Positions 41,997 to 49,972 of a stretch of DNA of 64,000 nt are shown here, one piece after another. The DNA is from Microbacterium limosum (lineage in GTDB: Bacteria; Actinomycetota; Actinomycetes; Actinomycetales; Microbacteriaceae): positions 2,294,001 to 2,358,000 of the forward strand of contig NZ_CP137080.1 of the NCBI RefSeq assembly GCF_036324365.1. The letters are read 5' to 3'. Under the pieces are notes generated by a model, which saw only the letters and a program-made list of their open reading frames with translations, did no database searches and had not been told where the DNA came from. The first letter of the stretch is position 1; every line of letters starts with the position of its first letter. The translations under genes and the position numbers were made by a program.

Positions 41997-42839
41997 TCAC
42001 CCCAGTTCGCGCCGTGCGCGCGTCTGGGCCGCGCGTTCCGCGAGGAGATCTGATGCGGGGTAGCCCACCTCGGCCAGGGTGAGTCCCCGGGCGGCGAGCA
42101 CCGGAAAGGCGCTCGATCGAGTCCTCTCGTCGCGAAGGCGCGCGGCATCCTCGACGTCCAGGCGCCCCTCTCCGATCGCCGCGCACACGCCGACGAGGGC
42201 GCGCACCATGCTGTGGCAGAAGGCGTCGGCCCGCACCTCGGCCTCGAGCACGCCGTCGGGCAGTCTCCGCCAGGTGTAGTCCAGCAGTGTCCGGATCGTC
42301 GTGGCCCCCTCTCGGGGGCGGCAGTAGGCCGCGAAGTCATGAAGCCCTCGAAGGCTGGATGCCGCGGCATCCATCGCAGCCGCGTCGAGCGACGCCCGCA
42401 CCGAGGTGGTGTCATGACGGCGGAGCGGATCGTAGCCGGAGGCCGCATCGGCGATGCGGTAGACGTAGCGCCTCCAGACGGGCGAGAAGCGGGCGTCGAA
42501 CCCCTCGGGGGCCGCGGTCGCGGCGCGCACCGTCACGTCGGAGTACGCCCCGAGCACCCCCCGGAGGCGATGCGCGAGCTGATCGAGCGGGGGACGCGTG
42601 TCACGAGGGCGGTGGAGTCGCTCGATGTCATCGGGGGCGACATCGACGTGCGCGACCTGCCCTGTGGCGTGCACGCCGGCATCCGTGCGTCCGGCAACGA
42701 CCAGGCGCGGCGCGGCCGGGCTGCGCAGCACCCGCTGCAGCGCGGTCTCGAGCGCTCCCTGCACCGTCCGCAGTCCGGGCTGGCGCGCCCACCCGGCGAA
42801 GTGCGTGCCGTCGTAGGCGATGTCGAGGCGGATCCGCAC
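41997..42839 (-). CDS. truA: tRNA pseudouridine(38-40) synthase
   Basis: A 280-residue TruA with catalytic Asp in VAGRTDAGVHATGQV, N-terminal RIRLDIAYDGTHFAGWARQP and a C-terminal FCHSMVRALVGV segment. It modifies the tRNA anticodon arm. In many actinobacteria truA follows rplQ; here about 19.5 kb of polysaccharide genes separate them. Confidence 0.94.
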   Translation of the reverse strand: MRIRLDIAYDGTHFAGWARQPGLRTVQGALETALQRVLRSPAAPRLVVAGRTDAGVHATGQVAHVDVAPDDIERLHRPRDTRPPLDQLAHRLRGVLGAYSDVTVRAATAAPEGFDARFSPVWRRYVYRIADAASGYDPLRRHDTTSVRASLDAAAMDAAASSLRGLHDFAAYCRPREGATTIRTLLDYTWRRLPDGVLEAEVRADAFCHSMVRALVGVCAAIGEGRLDVEDAARLRDERTRSSAFPVLAARGLTLAEVGYPASDLLAERAAQTRARRELG

Positions 42840-43077
42840 GCCGCCAGCCTACTTGCGCTTGCCCGACCCGCCGCATGCTTCCGCCCGGCGGGTATCCCCC
42901 GGTGTCGGCAAGGACGACGAGGCCCATCGCGCGTGCGCCCGCGTCCTCATGCCTGCGGTCGATGCGGTGGCGAGGGCGCTGCGGATCGTCGGCCCCTGAC
43001 TTGTGTCCTGTCCGCACGTGAGGCAGGGTGAGAGATGCCGTGCGCGGGCGCGTGACACGGCAGGGGCTGGGGGGGAC

Positions 43078-43117
43078 GCATGGTGGGGCATGCTTGCGCG
43101 AGCGCGGGTGGGGACCG
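43078..43117 (+). promoter_or_regulatory. GGGG-loop hairpins before the flippase gene
   Basis: GCATG-GUGGGG-CATGC occupies 43078-43093. GGT-GGGG-ACC (43107-43116), extended by C-G across a bulge, ends directly at ATG 43118. Upstream, 42840-43077 holds no gene; GCCGTG and CACGGC (43038-43061) make a further hairpin. Confidence 0.5.
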
Positions 43118-44344
43118 ATGAGGTTCCGCCGTCTGCTGTACCTCGCGACGTTCCTGATGGTGCCGGCGCTCAGCGCCGTCACGCCCCTCATCGCCATCCC
43201 GGCGATCACGAGCACTGCGGGCGCGCGCGGGTGGGAGGCCTACGCGCTCGGCCTATCGATCGGATCCGCGGCATGCGTCATCATCGAGCTGGGCTGGCCG
43301 CTGACCGGACCCCAGCGGGTCGCCGCGGAGCCGCCGGGACGGCGCTGGGCGACCCTGGTCTCGTCGGTGCGCACTCGACTGCTGGCCTTGCTGGTGCTCG
43401 CTCCGCTGGCCGTGCTCGTGGCGATCGCGCTCACCCGGATCACCGGCGCGTCCTACACGATCACGGCGGCCCTCATGGCGGCTACGAGCGCCGCGACGGG
43501 CCTGTCGGGCAACTGGTACTTCACCGGCGTCGGGCGCCCGCTGCGCATCCTCACCTCCGACGCGCTTCCGCGTGCGCTCCTCGTCGTCGCAGGATCGATC
43601 GCGGTCGTGAACGGGGCGCCGCTGCAGACGATCCCCGCGGCGTTCCTCATCGCCGTCCTCTTCAGCCCCATCGCGAGCCTCCTGCTGGCGCGTCACGAAC
43701 GGGAAGGGCCGACGCGTTTCCGCCTGCGCGACGATATCGCCACGATACGAGGTCAGCTGACCGCGATGAGCGGGCGGTCGATCGCCGCGCTGTACGCCGC
43801 GCTGCCCATCACGCTCGTGGGGATCTTCGCCCCCTCCGCGCTGGCCGCGTTCGCCGCTGTGGAGCGGCTCATGCGGATGTCGCTGACGATTCTGCAGGCC
43901 GTTCCCAACGCCCTGCAGAACTGGCTCGGCCAGGCGCGCGACCCCGCCGAGATCCGCCATCGCGTGCTCACCGTGATCAAGCTGAACTTGGCGCTGGGCC
44001 TCGTGTGCGGCGTCGGCTTCGCGGTGCTCGCCCCATGGATCAGCTCGATCCTGTTCACGGGCACGGTGGTGGTCGATCCGCTGCTCGCCGCGGCGTCCGG
44101 CACCGTCCTCGCCCTGGTCTGTCTGACCCGCGCCACGGGTCCCCTCGGCCTCATCCGATACCGGAAGATCCACGCGGTGACGATCTCCGCCGCGGCCGCC
44201 GCCGCCGTGGGCGTGCCCGCCATCTGCGTCCTCGCGGTGTTCTACGGAGCCGTGGGGGCGACCCTCGGCGGGGTCCTCGCCGAGACGACGGCGGCTGTGG
44301 TGCAGATCGTGGTGCTCGCGCGCGTCATGCGTCGGCGCACCTGA
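43118..44344 (+). CDS. Wzx-like polysaccharide flippase (MATE/MOP superfamily)
   Basis: A 408-residue membrane protein with about 12 hydrophobic segments and charged short loops, consistent with lipid-linked oligosaccharide flippases that move repeat units across the membrane. It opens the polysaccharide region on the truA side. I chose ATG 43118 (MRFRRLLYLATFLMV); upstream in-frame ATG/GTG codons extend into low-quality sequence. The ribosome site is GGGGA in a hairpin loop. Confidence 0.8.
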   Translation: MRFRRLLYLATFLMVPALSAVTPLIAIPAITSTAGARGWEAYALGLSIGSAACVIIELGWPLTGPQRVAAEPPGRRWATLVSSVRTRLLALLVLAPLAVLVAIALTRITGASYTITAALMAATSAATGLSGNWYFTGVGRPLRILTSDALPRALLVVAGSIAVVNGAPLQTIPAAFLIAVLFSPIASLLLARHEREGPTRFRLRDDIATIRGQLTAMSGRSIAALYAALPITLVGIFAPSALAAFAAVERLMRMSLTILQAVPNALQNWLGQARDPAEIRHRVLTVIKLNLALGLVCGVGFAVLAPWISSILFTGTVVVDPLLAAASGTVLALVCLTRATGPLGLIRYRKIHAVTISAAAAAAVGVPAICVLAVFYGAVGATLGGVLAETTAAVVQIVVLARVMRRRT

Positions 44345-44359
44345 GCGGTCCGGTCGGGC

Positions 44360-44563
44360 TCAGGGCTGCGGCTCGACATTGCCGGCGGCGTCGGCACCAT
44401 CACGCCGAGCGGGCGCGGGGTCGGCGACGCTCGCTCGCCAGCTTCCCATGACCTGCGCGTGCTCGTCGCCGCGCCGGACGACACGGCCGATGACGAGCGC
44501 GACTCCCACACCCACGGCCAGCCAGACGACGAGCACGAGAGCGACAACGACCAGGAATTCCAC
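44360..44563 (-). CDS. Small single-pass membrane protein, unknown
   Basis: From a GTG at 44563 (GAGGG upstream) a 67-residue protein with one strong helix (EFLVVVALVLVVWLAVGVGVALVIGRVV) and a polar C-terminus can be read. An ATG at 44614 would add 17 residues. No family recognised. It lies convergent to the flippase gene with a 15-base gap. Confidence 0.5.
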   Translation of the reverse strand: MEFLVVVALVLVVWLAVGVGVALVIGRVVRRGDEHAQVMGSWRASVADPAPARRDGADAAGNVEPQP

Positions 44564-44717
44564 GCGTACCCGCCCTCGAGACCCTCGCGGATCCGAGCGG
44601 ACCAGCGCCGTCATCCTATCGGCCGAACCCGATCACGGTGGTGAACCCGCGCCCAACCCTCTAGCATGGGAAGAGTTGGCCGCCTGGGGAGGGGGCCGCG
44701 TCGGGGAGTATCGAGAC

Positions 44718-44734
44718 ACGTCTGGGGGCGTTCG
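44718..44734 (+). promoter_or_regulatory. UGGGG-loop hairpin at start of the DUF4038 gene
   Basis: ACG-t-C pairs with GCGT (44718-44731) around the loop UGGGG, and CGA/TCG (44712-44714/44732-44734) closes it next to the ATG. Farther up, CCTGGGGAGG (near 44690) contains the exact complement of loop UCCCCAG. Confidence 0.45.
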
Positions 44735-46297
44735 ATGGCATACGGGGGCAACTGGGAAGGCGGACGCGTCGTCGTCCGTTCGGAGACGGTGGATTCCGAG
44801 CCCGCCCGCACCCAGACTGCGGGCCCGGCCGAACCGGTGGTTGCGCCCGCCGGCGGCGGGGGACGCCGCATCAGCCGGCGCGACGCGCTGCGTCTCGGCT
44901 TGTTCGGGCTCGGCGGCGTGATCATCGGAGGGCTCGGCGGGTTCGCCCTCGGCCGCTCGACGGCTCCGTCGGCGACCGCACCGCACCCCGTGAGCGGTGC
45001 GCCGGAGCGCGCCGGGCTGGCATCCGCCTCCTTCCCGATCACGATCGGCGCCGACGCGCGCTCGCTCGTCGACAGCGAAGGCCGCCACTTCCTCTACCTC
45101 GCCGACACCCCCTGGAACGCCATCAGCCGGATGACGCGCGAGTCGTTCACCACGCTCGCCACCGCGCGCAGTGAAGGCGGATTCACCGCCCTGCAGATGT
45201 CGGTGCTCGACTTCGACCCCCGGGCGCAGAACGCATACGGCGAGCGCCCCTTCGCCGAGCGCGGCGACCTTGCGGAGCCGCTGAGGGGCGAAGCCGACTA
45301 TTGGACGCACGTCGAGTGGTGCGTCGACGAGTGCGCCCGCCTGGGACTGGTGGCCTGCCTCGTCCCGAGCTGGTACGGCGGATGGGGCGACGCGTGGCGG
45401 GGGTACGTCACCGAGGACAACGCCGCCGCCTACGGCACCTTCCTGGCGGACCTCCTGGGTGACCGCCCCAACGTGTGGTGGCTGCTCGGCGGCGACAACG
45501 ATCCGACCGACGAGGGCGAGGCCACGTCGGGCGTCCCGGGCGGCCTCTCGCGCGGTCCGGTGGTCGCGGCGACCATCCAGATGGGCCGAGCGCTCTACGA
45601 GGGACAGTCCGTTCCTCAGCTGATGTCCTATCACACGGCCCGCGAGATGACCGTCGAGGAGCACTTCGGCGACGAGGCGTGGTATCAGCTGTCGGCGGCG
45701 TACAGCGGCGCCGACTCAGCACCGTTCGTCCGCGCGGAGTTCGACCGCAGCACCGTGCGCCCCGTCATCCTGTGGGAGTCCTACTACGACGGCCGTGACA
45801 GGGAACCCCTCCTCGACCGCCGGGAGGTGCGCGGTCAGGCCTACCACGCCTTCCTATCCGGCGCCGCGGGCGCCGCATACGGCCACGAGGACGTCTGGCC
45901 GGTGACCGAGGAGTGGCCGGCGGCGCTGGCGGCCGGCTCCGCGGAGGACGTCAGCGTGCTCAGCACCCTGCTCGCCGCTTTCGTGCCCGGCGTGCTCGAG
46001 CCGCTCGGCCCCGAGTCGGGACTGCTTCCCGACGGCCATGGCACCCCGGGCACCGCTTCGGCCGTGGCCGTGGCCGCGCTGCCGGACGGGGCGGGCGCAA
46101 TGGCCTACTTCGGCGAGCCGCGCTCGACCATCAGGATCGACACCACCGCTCTCGATGCCGACGCCACCTTCGCCATCCGCTGGTTCGATCCGGCGACGGG
46201 AGAGGAGTTCTTCGTCGCAGACGACCGTGCCGGCGAGGACGTCGTCGTGAGCTGGCCCTCGACCTGGAGCGACGCAGTTCTGCTCGTGCGGCGCTGA
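44735..46297 (+). CDS. Secreted DUF4038 glycoside-hydrolase-like protein (apiosidase type)
   Basis: A 520-residue exported protein. A twin-arginine signal (ISRRDALRLGLFGLGGVIIGGLGGFALG) sits about 45 residues from the start. The mature TIM-barrel begins with a DUF4038-like stretch (GRHFLYLADTPWNAISRMTRE) and has VWWLLGGDNDP and PVILWESYYDGR acidic motifs typical of GH140-like enzymes; a C-terminal beta domain (collagen-binding-type) follows. It probably trims a polysaccharide outside the cell. Its place in the cluster suggests the product or host glycans as substrate. Confidence 0.78.
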   Translation: MAYGGNWEGGRVVVRSETVDSEPARTQTAGPAEPVVAPAGGGGRRISRRDALRLGLFGLGGVIIGGLGGFALGRSTAPSATAPHPVSGAPERAGLASASFPITIGADARSLVDSEGRHFLYLADTPWNAISRMTRESFTTLATARSEGGFTALQMSVLDFDPRAQNAYGERPFAERGDLAEPLRGEADYWTHVEWCVDECARLGLVACLVPSWYGGWGDAWRGYVTEDNAAAYGTFLADLLGDRPNVWWLLGGDNDPTDEGEATSGVPGGLSRGPVVAATIQMGRALYEGQSVPQLMSYHTAREMTVEEHFGDEAWYQLSAAYSGADSAPFVRAEFDRSTVRPVILWESYYDGRDREPLLDRREVRGQAYHAFLSGAAGAAYGHEDVWPVTEEWPAALAAGSAEDVSVLSTLLAAFVPGVLEPLGPESGLLPDGHGTPGTASAVAVAALPDGAGAMAYFGEPRSTIRIDTTALDADATFAIRWFDPATGEEFFVADDRAGEDVVVSWPSTWSDAVLLVRR

Positions 46298-46316
46298 CCT
46301 CGGCGGCTGGGGCGCC

Positions 46317-46351
46317 GCCGGCGGCGCGGGGAGGGGGGATGCGCCGCCGGC
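46317..46351. terminator. Bidirectional terminator between DUF4038 and glycosyltransferase genes
   Basis: GCCGGCGGCGC and its complement form a perfect 11-bp stem (46317-46327/46341-46351) with a G-rich 13-base loop, between convergent genes. Confidence 0.6.
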
Positions 46352-46358
46352 GACGGTT

Positions 46359-47465
46359 CTAGGAGACGAGCGCGTCGCTACGACGCCCCGCCATCGCCTC
46401 GTACAACGCGATGGACGTCTCGCCCAACCGCGCGTCGGAGAGTCTTTCGCGCTGTACCTCGATCGCCCGCTCCGCCATCCGATCACGCTCGGCCCGATCG
46501 CTCACGAGGCGGGCGACGGCGGCGGTGAGCGCGGCGGTGTCGTCGCACAGCAGCCCGGTCTCGCCGGGGATGACGACATCGCGGTTGCCGACGATGTCGG
46601 TCGCGACCGCCGGCAACCCCATCACCTGGGCCTCCATGAGCGAGATCGGCATGCCCTCCCAGCGGGACGGGAAGAGGAAGACGTCGGATGCCGCGAGCCG
46701 CGCCACGACGTCGGTATGCGCCAGCCACCCCGTCACGGTCACGGGGGCATCGCCGATCCACCGGCGGCGCTCCTCCGGCGTCCCGTCCCCGATCCAGACG
46801 AACTCCGCCTGTCCGCCGAGGCTCCGTGCGATCTCGGCGAAGCGGTCGGGCGCCTTCTGCTCCATGAGTCGTCCCGATGCGATCACAACGGGTCGCCCCG
46901 CGGAGCCTGCCGCTCGAGGCAGCCCCGCGACGGGGATTCCGTTCTGCAGAACATGCACGTCGCCACCTGAGCGCCCGAGCCGTTCCCGCGTCACGCGCGC
47001 CTCGGAGTCGGACACCAGGATCAGCCCGTCGCAACGGGAGCGCAGCGCCCGTTCGACCGCCGCCGCAGCGCGGTTGGAGAAGGCCGGGCCATCCCCGCGA
47101 AGGAACGCCCAGCCGTGCGGCGAGTAGGCGATGACGTCCGCCTGCCGCCGGATGGCGGGAGAGAGGCGCCCCGCGAACCCCGCGAACGTCGAGTGCAGGT
47201 GCACGACATCGACACCGTCGCGGGTCGCGACGATGGCGGCGCGACGCAGCCCGTCGATGGCGCGGATCCGACCGCGGTAGGGCACCTCGATCCGCGTGAC
47301 CTCGGCGGGGAAGCGCTCTACGAGCTGCGCCTCCGGCGGCACGGCCGGCTTCCGCGGGTACACGACGACGACGTCGTGCCCCAGCGCAGCCTGCTTCGCC
47401 GACAGCGCAGCGACCGCGGCGAGCACGCCCCCCACGAGCGTCTCCGTGACGTGGACGATCTTCAC
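46359..47465 (-). CDS. Glycosyltransferase family 4 (GT-B)
   Basis: A 368-residue glycosyltransferase: N-terminal MKIVHVTETLVGGVL, a central IASGRLMEQKAPDRF and the nucleotide-sugar-binding FLFPSRWEGMPISLMEAQVMGLPAVATDIVGN (EX7E-type). It transfers a sugar in repeat-unit assembly on the cytoplasmic face. Canonical GGAG ribosome site. It lies ten bases after the polymerase-like gene in a three-gene minus-strand operon. Confidence 0.9.
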   Translation of the reverse strand: MKIVHVTETLVGGVLAAVAALSAKQAALGHDVVVVYPRKPAVPPEAQLVERFPAEVTRIEVPYRGRIRAIDGLRRAAIVATRDGVDVVHLHSTFAGFAGRLSPAIRRQADVIAYSPHGWAFLRGDGPAFSNRAAAAVERALRSRCDGLILVSDSEARVTRERLGRSGGDVHVLQNGIPVAGLPRAAGSAGRPVVIASGRLMEQKAPDRFAEIARSLGGQAEFVWIGDGTPEERRRWIGDAPVTVTGWLAHTDVVARLAASDVFLFPSRWEGMPISLMEAQVMGLPAVATDIVGNRDVVIPGETGLLCDDTAALTAAVARLVSDRAERDRMAERAIEVQRERLSDARLGETSIALYEAMAGRRSDALVS

Positions 47466-47475
47466 CGGGACTCCT

Positions 47476-48558
47476 TCACGACGGCATCCGCTCGCTCTTC
47501 GCCGTCGCGGCGAACAGCGCCAGGAAGAGGGGCAGCTGGGGCGTGATGTGCCTCAGATACGAGCCGTAGTCGGGTTCGAACGCCGTCTGCACCATGAGGA
47601 ACGCAAGCAGGAATGCCAGCGGCAGCACGGCGCCGGTGCGCGTGCCGACGATGAAGCGGATCCTGCCGATCGCGAGCGCCCAGCACACCGCCATGAACGT
47701 GCCCGCCAGCAACTGCACGACATCGCCCGAGAAGATCATCCAGACGGGGAACGCGATCCACAGCATCATCGCGACGGCGTTCACCCACTGCGTAGGGATC
47801 GCCAGGCCCGGCACGAGGTCGTCCAGCTGCGTCGAGCGATCGTAGTCGAGCACCGTGTTGATGTCCGTGCGGAAGAACGTGAACGGCACGCCCATCACGA
47901 ACTGGAATGCCACGACGAGGGCGAGAAAACCGACGAGGATCACCGGAATGAGCATCCACGCCGACTTCACGGCGGGAAGTACGAACCGGAACACGAGATA
48001 GAGCGCCACGACGAGGTACCAGTACTGGCGTACGTACGTGGCGTACAGGAGGGCGAGCGCGATCCAGGCGACCTCGAGCTTCCACGAGCGCCGCGCGGCA
48101 AGGAGCAGGATCGCCAACGGGAGGACGAAGAACTCCTTCGAATACTGCGAGAGATATACGCCGCCAAGAAGGAGCGAGCCCGCCGCGAGGCCGATCGCGG
48201 GGAAGGACATGCGCGGAATCGTGCGCCACCCGACGGCTACCACGACCGCCGCGGCGAAGACGAGGTAGGCGAGGATCGGGAACACCTCGGGGATCGACCC
48301 GAGGCCCGTCACCCGGTAGAGCCAGCCGGTGGTTCCATAGGAGCTCGGCCCGTCCGACTGCAGCTCCCCGGTGATGAATCTGCGGATGATGAACTCGTCG
48401 AGGAAGAGCTTCGCGGGAAGCATCGAGTGGCTCCGCCACGCGATGAAGGCCCCCGCGACGAGCGCGACGCTCACGAGCCAGTACTTCACGGCATCCAGCG
48501 GCATGCCGCTTCGAGCATCGTGCAGGGGGGCGCGGGTGGGCTCCCTGACGAGGCTCAT
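47476..48558 (-). CDS. Polytopic membrane protein, O-antigen/EPS polymerase-like
   Basis: A 360-residue protein with roughly 10-11 membrane helices and a larger external loop after the middle (FFRTDINTVLDYDRSTQLDDLVPGLAIPTQW). Such topology and its place between two glycosyltransferases suggest a Wzy-type polymerase, but there is no diagnostic motif. ATG 48558 overlaps the upstream glycosyltransferase stop by four bases. Confidence 0.65.
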   Translation of the reverse strand: MSLVREPTRAPLHDARSGMPLDAVKYWLVSVALVAGAFIAWRSHSMLPAKLFLDEFIIRRFITGELQSDGPSSYGTTGWLYRVTGLGSIPEVFPILAYLVFAAAVVVAVGWRTIPRMSFPAIGLAAGSLLLGGVYLSQYSKEFFVLPLAILLLAARRSWKLEVAWIALALLYATYVRQYWYLVVALYLVFRFVLPAVKSAWMLIPVILVGFLALVVAFQFVMGVPFTFFRTDINTVLDYDRSTQLDDLVPGLAIPTQWVNAVAMMLWIAFPVWMIFSGDVVQLLAGTFMAVCWALAIGRIRFIVGTRTGAVLPLAFLLAFLMVQTAFEPDYGSYLRHITPQLPLFLALFAATAKSERMPS

Positions 48559-49727
48559 GCGACACGCTCGACAGGCGCCGCCTCGGCCGGGACCACGCCC
48601 GCGGCCTCCCGGACGAGGGCGGAGAGGGTGTCGGCGGATGCCGCCCAGTCGAAGGCGCGCACCCCTTCCCGTCCTGCCCGGGCGAGCTCGTCCCGCATCC
48701 CGGCGTCGCCGTGGAGCTGCGCCACGGCCGCGGCCAGCGCCGCCGGGTCGCCGGCGGGCACGAGCAGCGACCCGCCGATCGCGCTCGCGAGCTCGGTCTG
48801 TCCCGGCACCCGCGTGACGATGCTCGGGGTGCCCGCCGCGGCCGACTCGATGATCTTGAACGGAGACACGCCGGTGGCGCTCGCCGCAACGTCGTGCCGC
48901 GTCGCCAGGGTCATCTCGGCACGGGCGGCGGCACGGGCCACCTCGTGCTTGGGACGCCGCCCCAGGTACGTCACGCGTGCGTCGTCGCACGCGCGCACGG
49001 CGGGCGCCATCTGCCCGTCGCCGATGACGTGGAGATCGAGGTCGCTCGGCCATGAGGGGTCGGCGAGCGCATCGAGGATCGTGTCGATGCCCTGCCACGA
49101 CGCCATGTTCCCGAAGAACAGCGCGTGGGGCGGCGTCGAGGCGCCGCCGTCCCGTTCTGCCCGCGCACGCTCCGCATCGAACTGCGCGACGTCCGCGCCG
49201 TTGGGGATGACGGTGACGCAGTCCCGGCCGTCGTCGCGGACGCTCGCGACCCATTCGGCGAGCCCCTCGCTCGGCGTGACGATGCGCGTCGCCTGCCGGA
49301 TCGAGGACAGCGCCAGACGGGTGAACCAGGGTGCGCGACGCGTCCACGGATTCGAGTCGTACATGTCGTCGAGGTTGCCCTGCACGAAGATCACCAGCGG
49401 CAGCCCGCGGCGCGTGAACCGGCCGCTCACGAGCGCCACGAACGGGCTCCAGCGCGCGAGCAGGACACCTCGGGGCCGGATCATCCGCCCCCGGACCACC
49501 ACGGAGGCGAGCCGGAAGATCTTCCGCAATGCTCCCGGCACCCACCGCGGCCCCTCGCGCCAGACCGTGACGACGCGCACGCGGAAGTGCGGATCGGCCA
49601 GCCGAGCGAGGGTCCCCCGCGTGTGAGCGCCGGCCGCCGTGTAGTCGGCCGCCAACTCGGCGCAGAAAAGTGTGAGCGGCAAACCGCCCGGAGCGCTAGC
49701 GCCCTCGATCGTCCCCAACGATCGCAT
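48555..49727 (-). CDS. Glycosyltransferase family 4 (GT-B)
   Basis: A 390-residue GT-B enzyme (RIVTPSEGLAEWV, VIPNGADVAQFD, LFFGNMASWQGIDTIL, GVSPFKIIESAAAGTPSIVTRVPGQTE). First gene of the minus-strand trio with polymerase-like and second glycosyltransferase genes. Its start codon lies between two perfect 6-bp hairpins with GGGG-containing loops, one before and one in codons 2-7. The canonical ribosome site is replaced by GGGGGA. Confidence 0.88.
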   Translation of the reverse strand: MRSLGTIEGASAPGGLPLTLFCAELAADYTAAGAHTRGTLARLADPHFRVRVVTVWREGPRWVPGALRKIFRLASVVVRGRMIRPRGVLLARWSPFVALVSGRFTRRGLPLVIFVQGNLDDMYDSNPWTRRAPWFTRLALSSIRQATRIVTPSEGLAEWVASVRDDGRDCVTVIPNGADVAQFDAERARAERDGGASTPPHALFFGNMASWQGIDTILDALADPSWPSDLDLHVIGDGQMAPAVRACDDARVTYLGRRPKHEVARAAARAEMTLATRHDVAASATGVSPFKIIESAAAGTPSIVTRVPGQTELASAIGGSLLVPAGDPAALAAAVAQLHGDAGMRDELARAGREGVRAFDWAASADTLSALVREAAGVVPAEAAPVERVA

Positions 49728-49748
49728 GACTCATCCCCCATCATGAGT
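49706..49748 (-). promoter_or_regulatory. Paired GGGG-loop hairpins flanking a start codon
   Basis: On the minus strand ACTCAT-GAUGGGGG-ATGAGT ends one base before the ATG, and CGATCG-UUGGGGA-CGATCG (49706-49724) begins right after it. Upstream a further 8-bp stem GTGGGCCC/GGGCCCAC is present. Two GGGGA loops straddling an initiation codon resemble the geometry of CsrA-type target sites. Confidence 0.65.
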
Positions 49749-49876
49749 GTGCGTGGGCCCCATGCTAGCCACCTCGGGCCCACCTTGCGCAACGTCTTCG
49801 CGCAAATGGCTCGTACGACGCGCCGTCGAATGTGTCCGCGGGGTGGCTTCCGAAGACCGATGGCGCTATACATGAC

Positions 49877-49972
49877 TGAGCGACGTCGTCGGGGGGACCG
49901 ACGGGGCATGGGGAAAGATCGCCTTCCACGTCGCTCATCACGCAATTCTCTGGGGGGGAAGAGTGGGGACTC
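49877..49972 (+). promoter_or_regulatory. Leader of the tyrosine-kinase gene with three GGGG-loop hairpins
   Basis: A 10-bp outer stem (TGAGCGACGT 49877-49886 / 49928-49937) encloses CGTCGG-GGGGA-CCGACG (49887-49903). Next TTCTC-UGGGG-GGGAA (49946-49960), then GAGT-GGGG-ACTC (49961-49972), which contains the GTG start codon. Confidence 0.6.
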
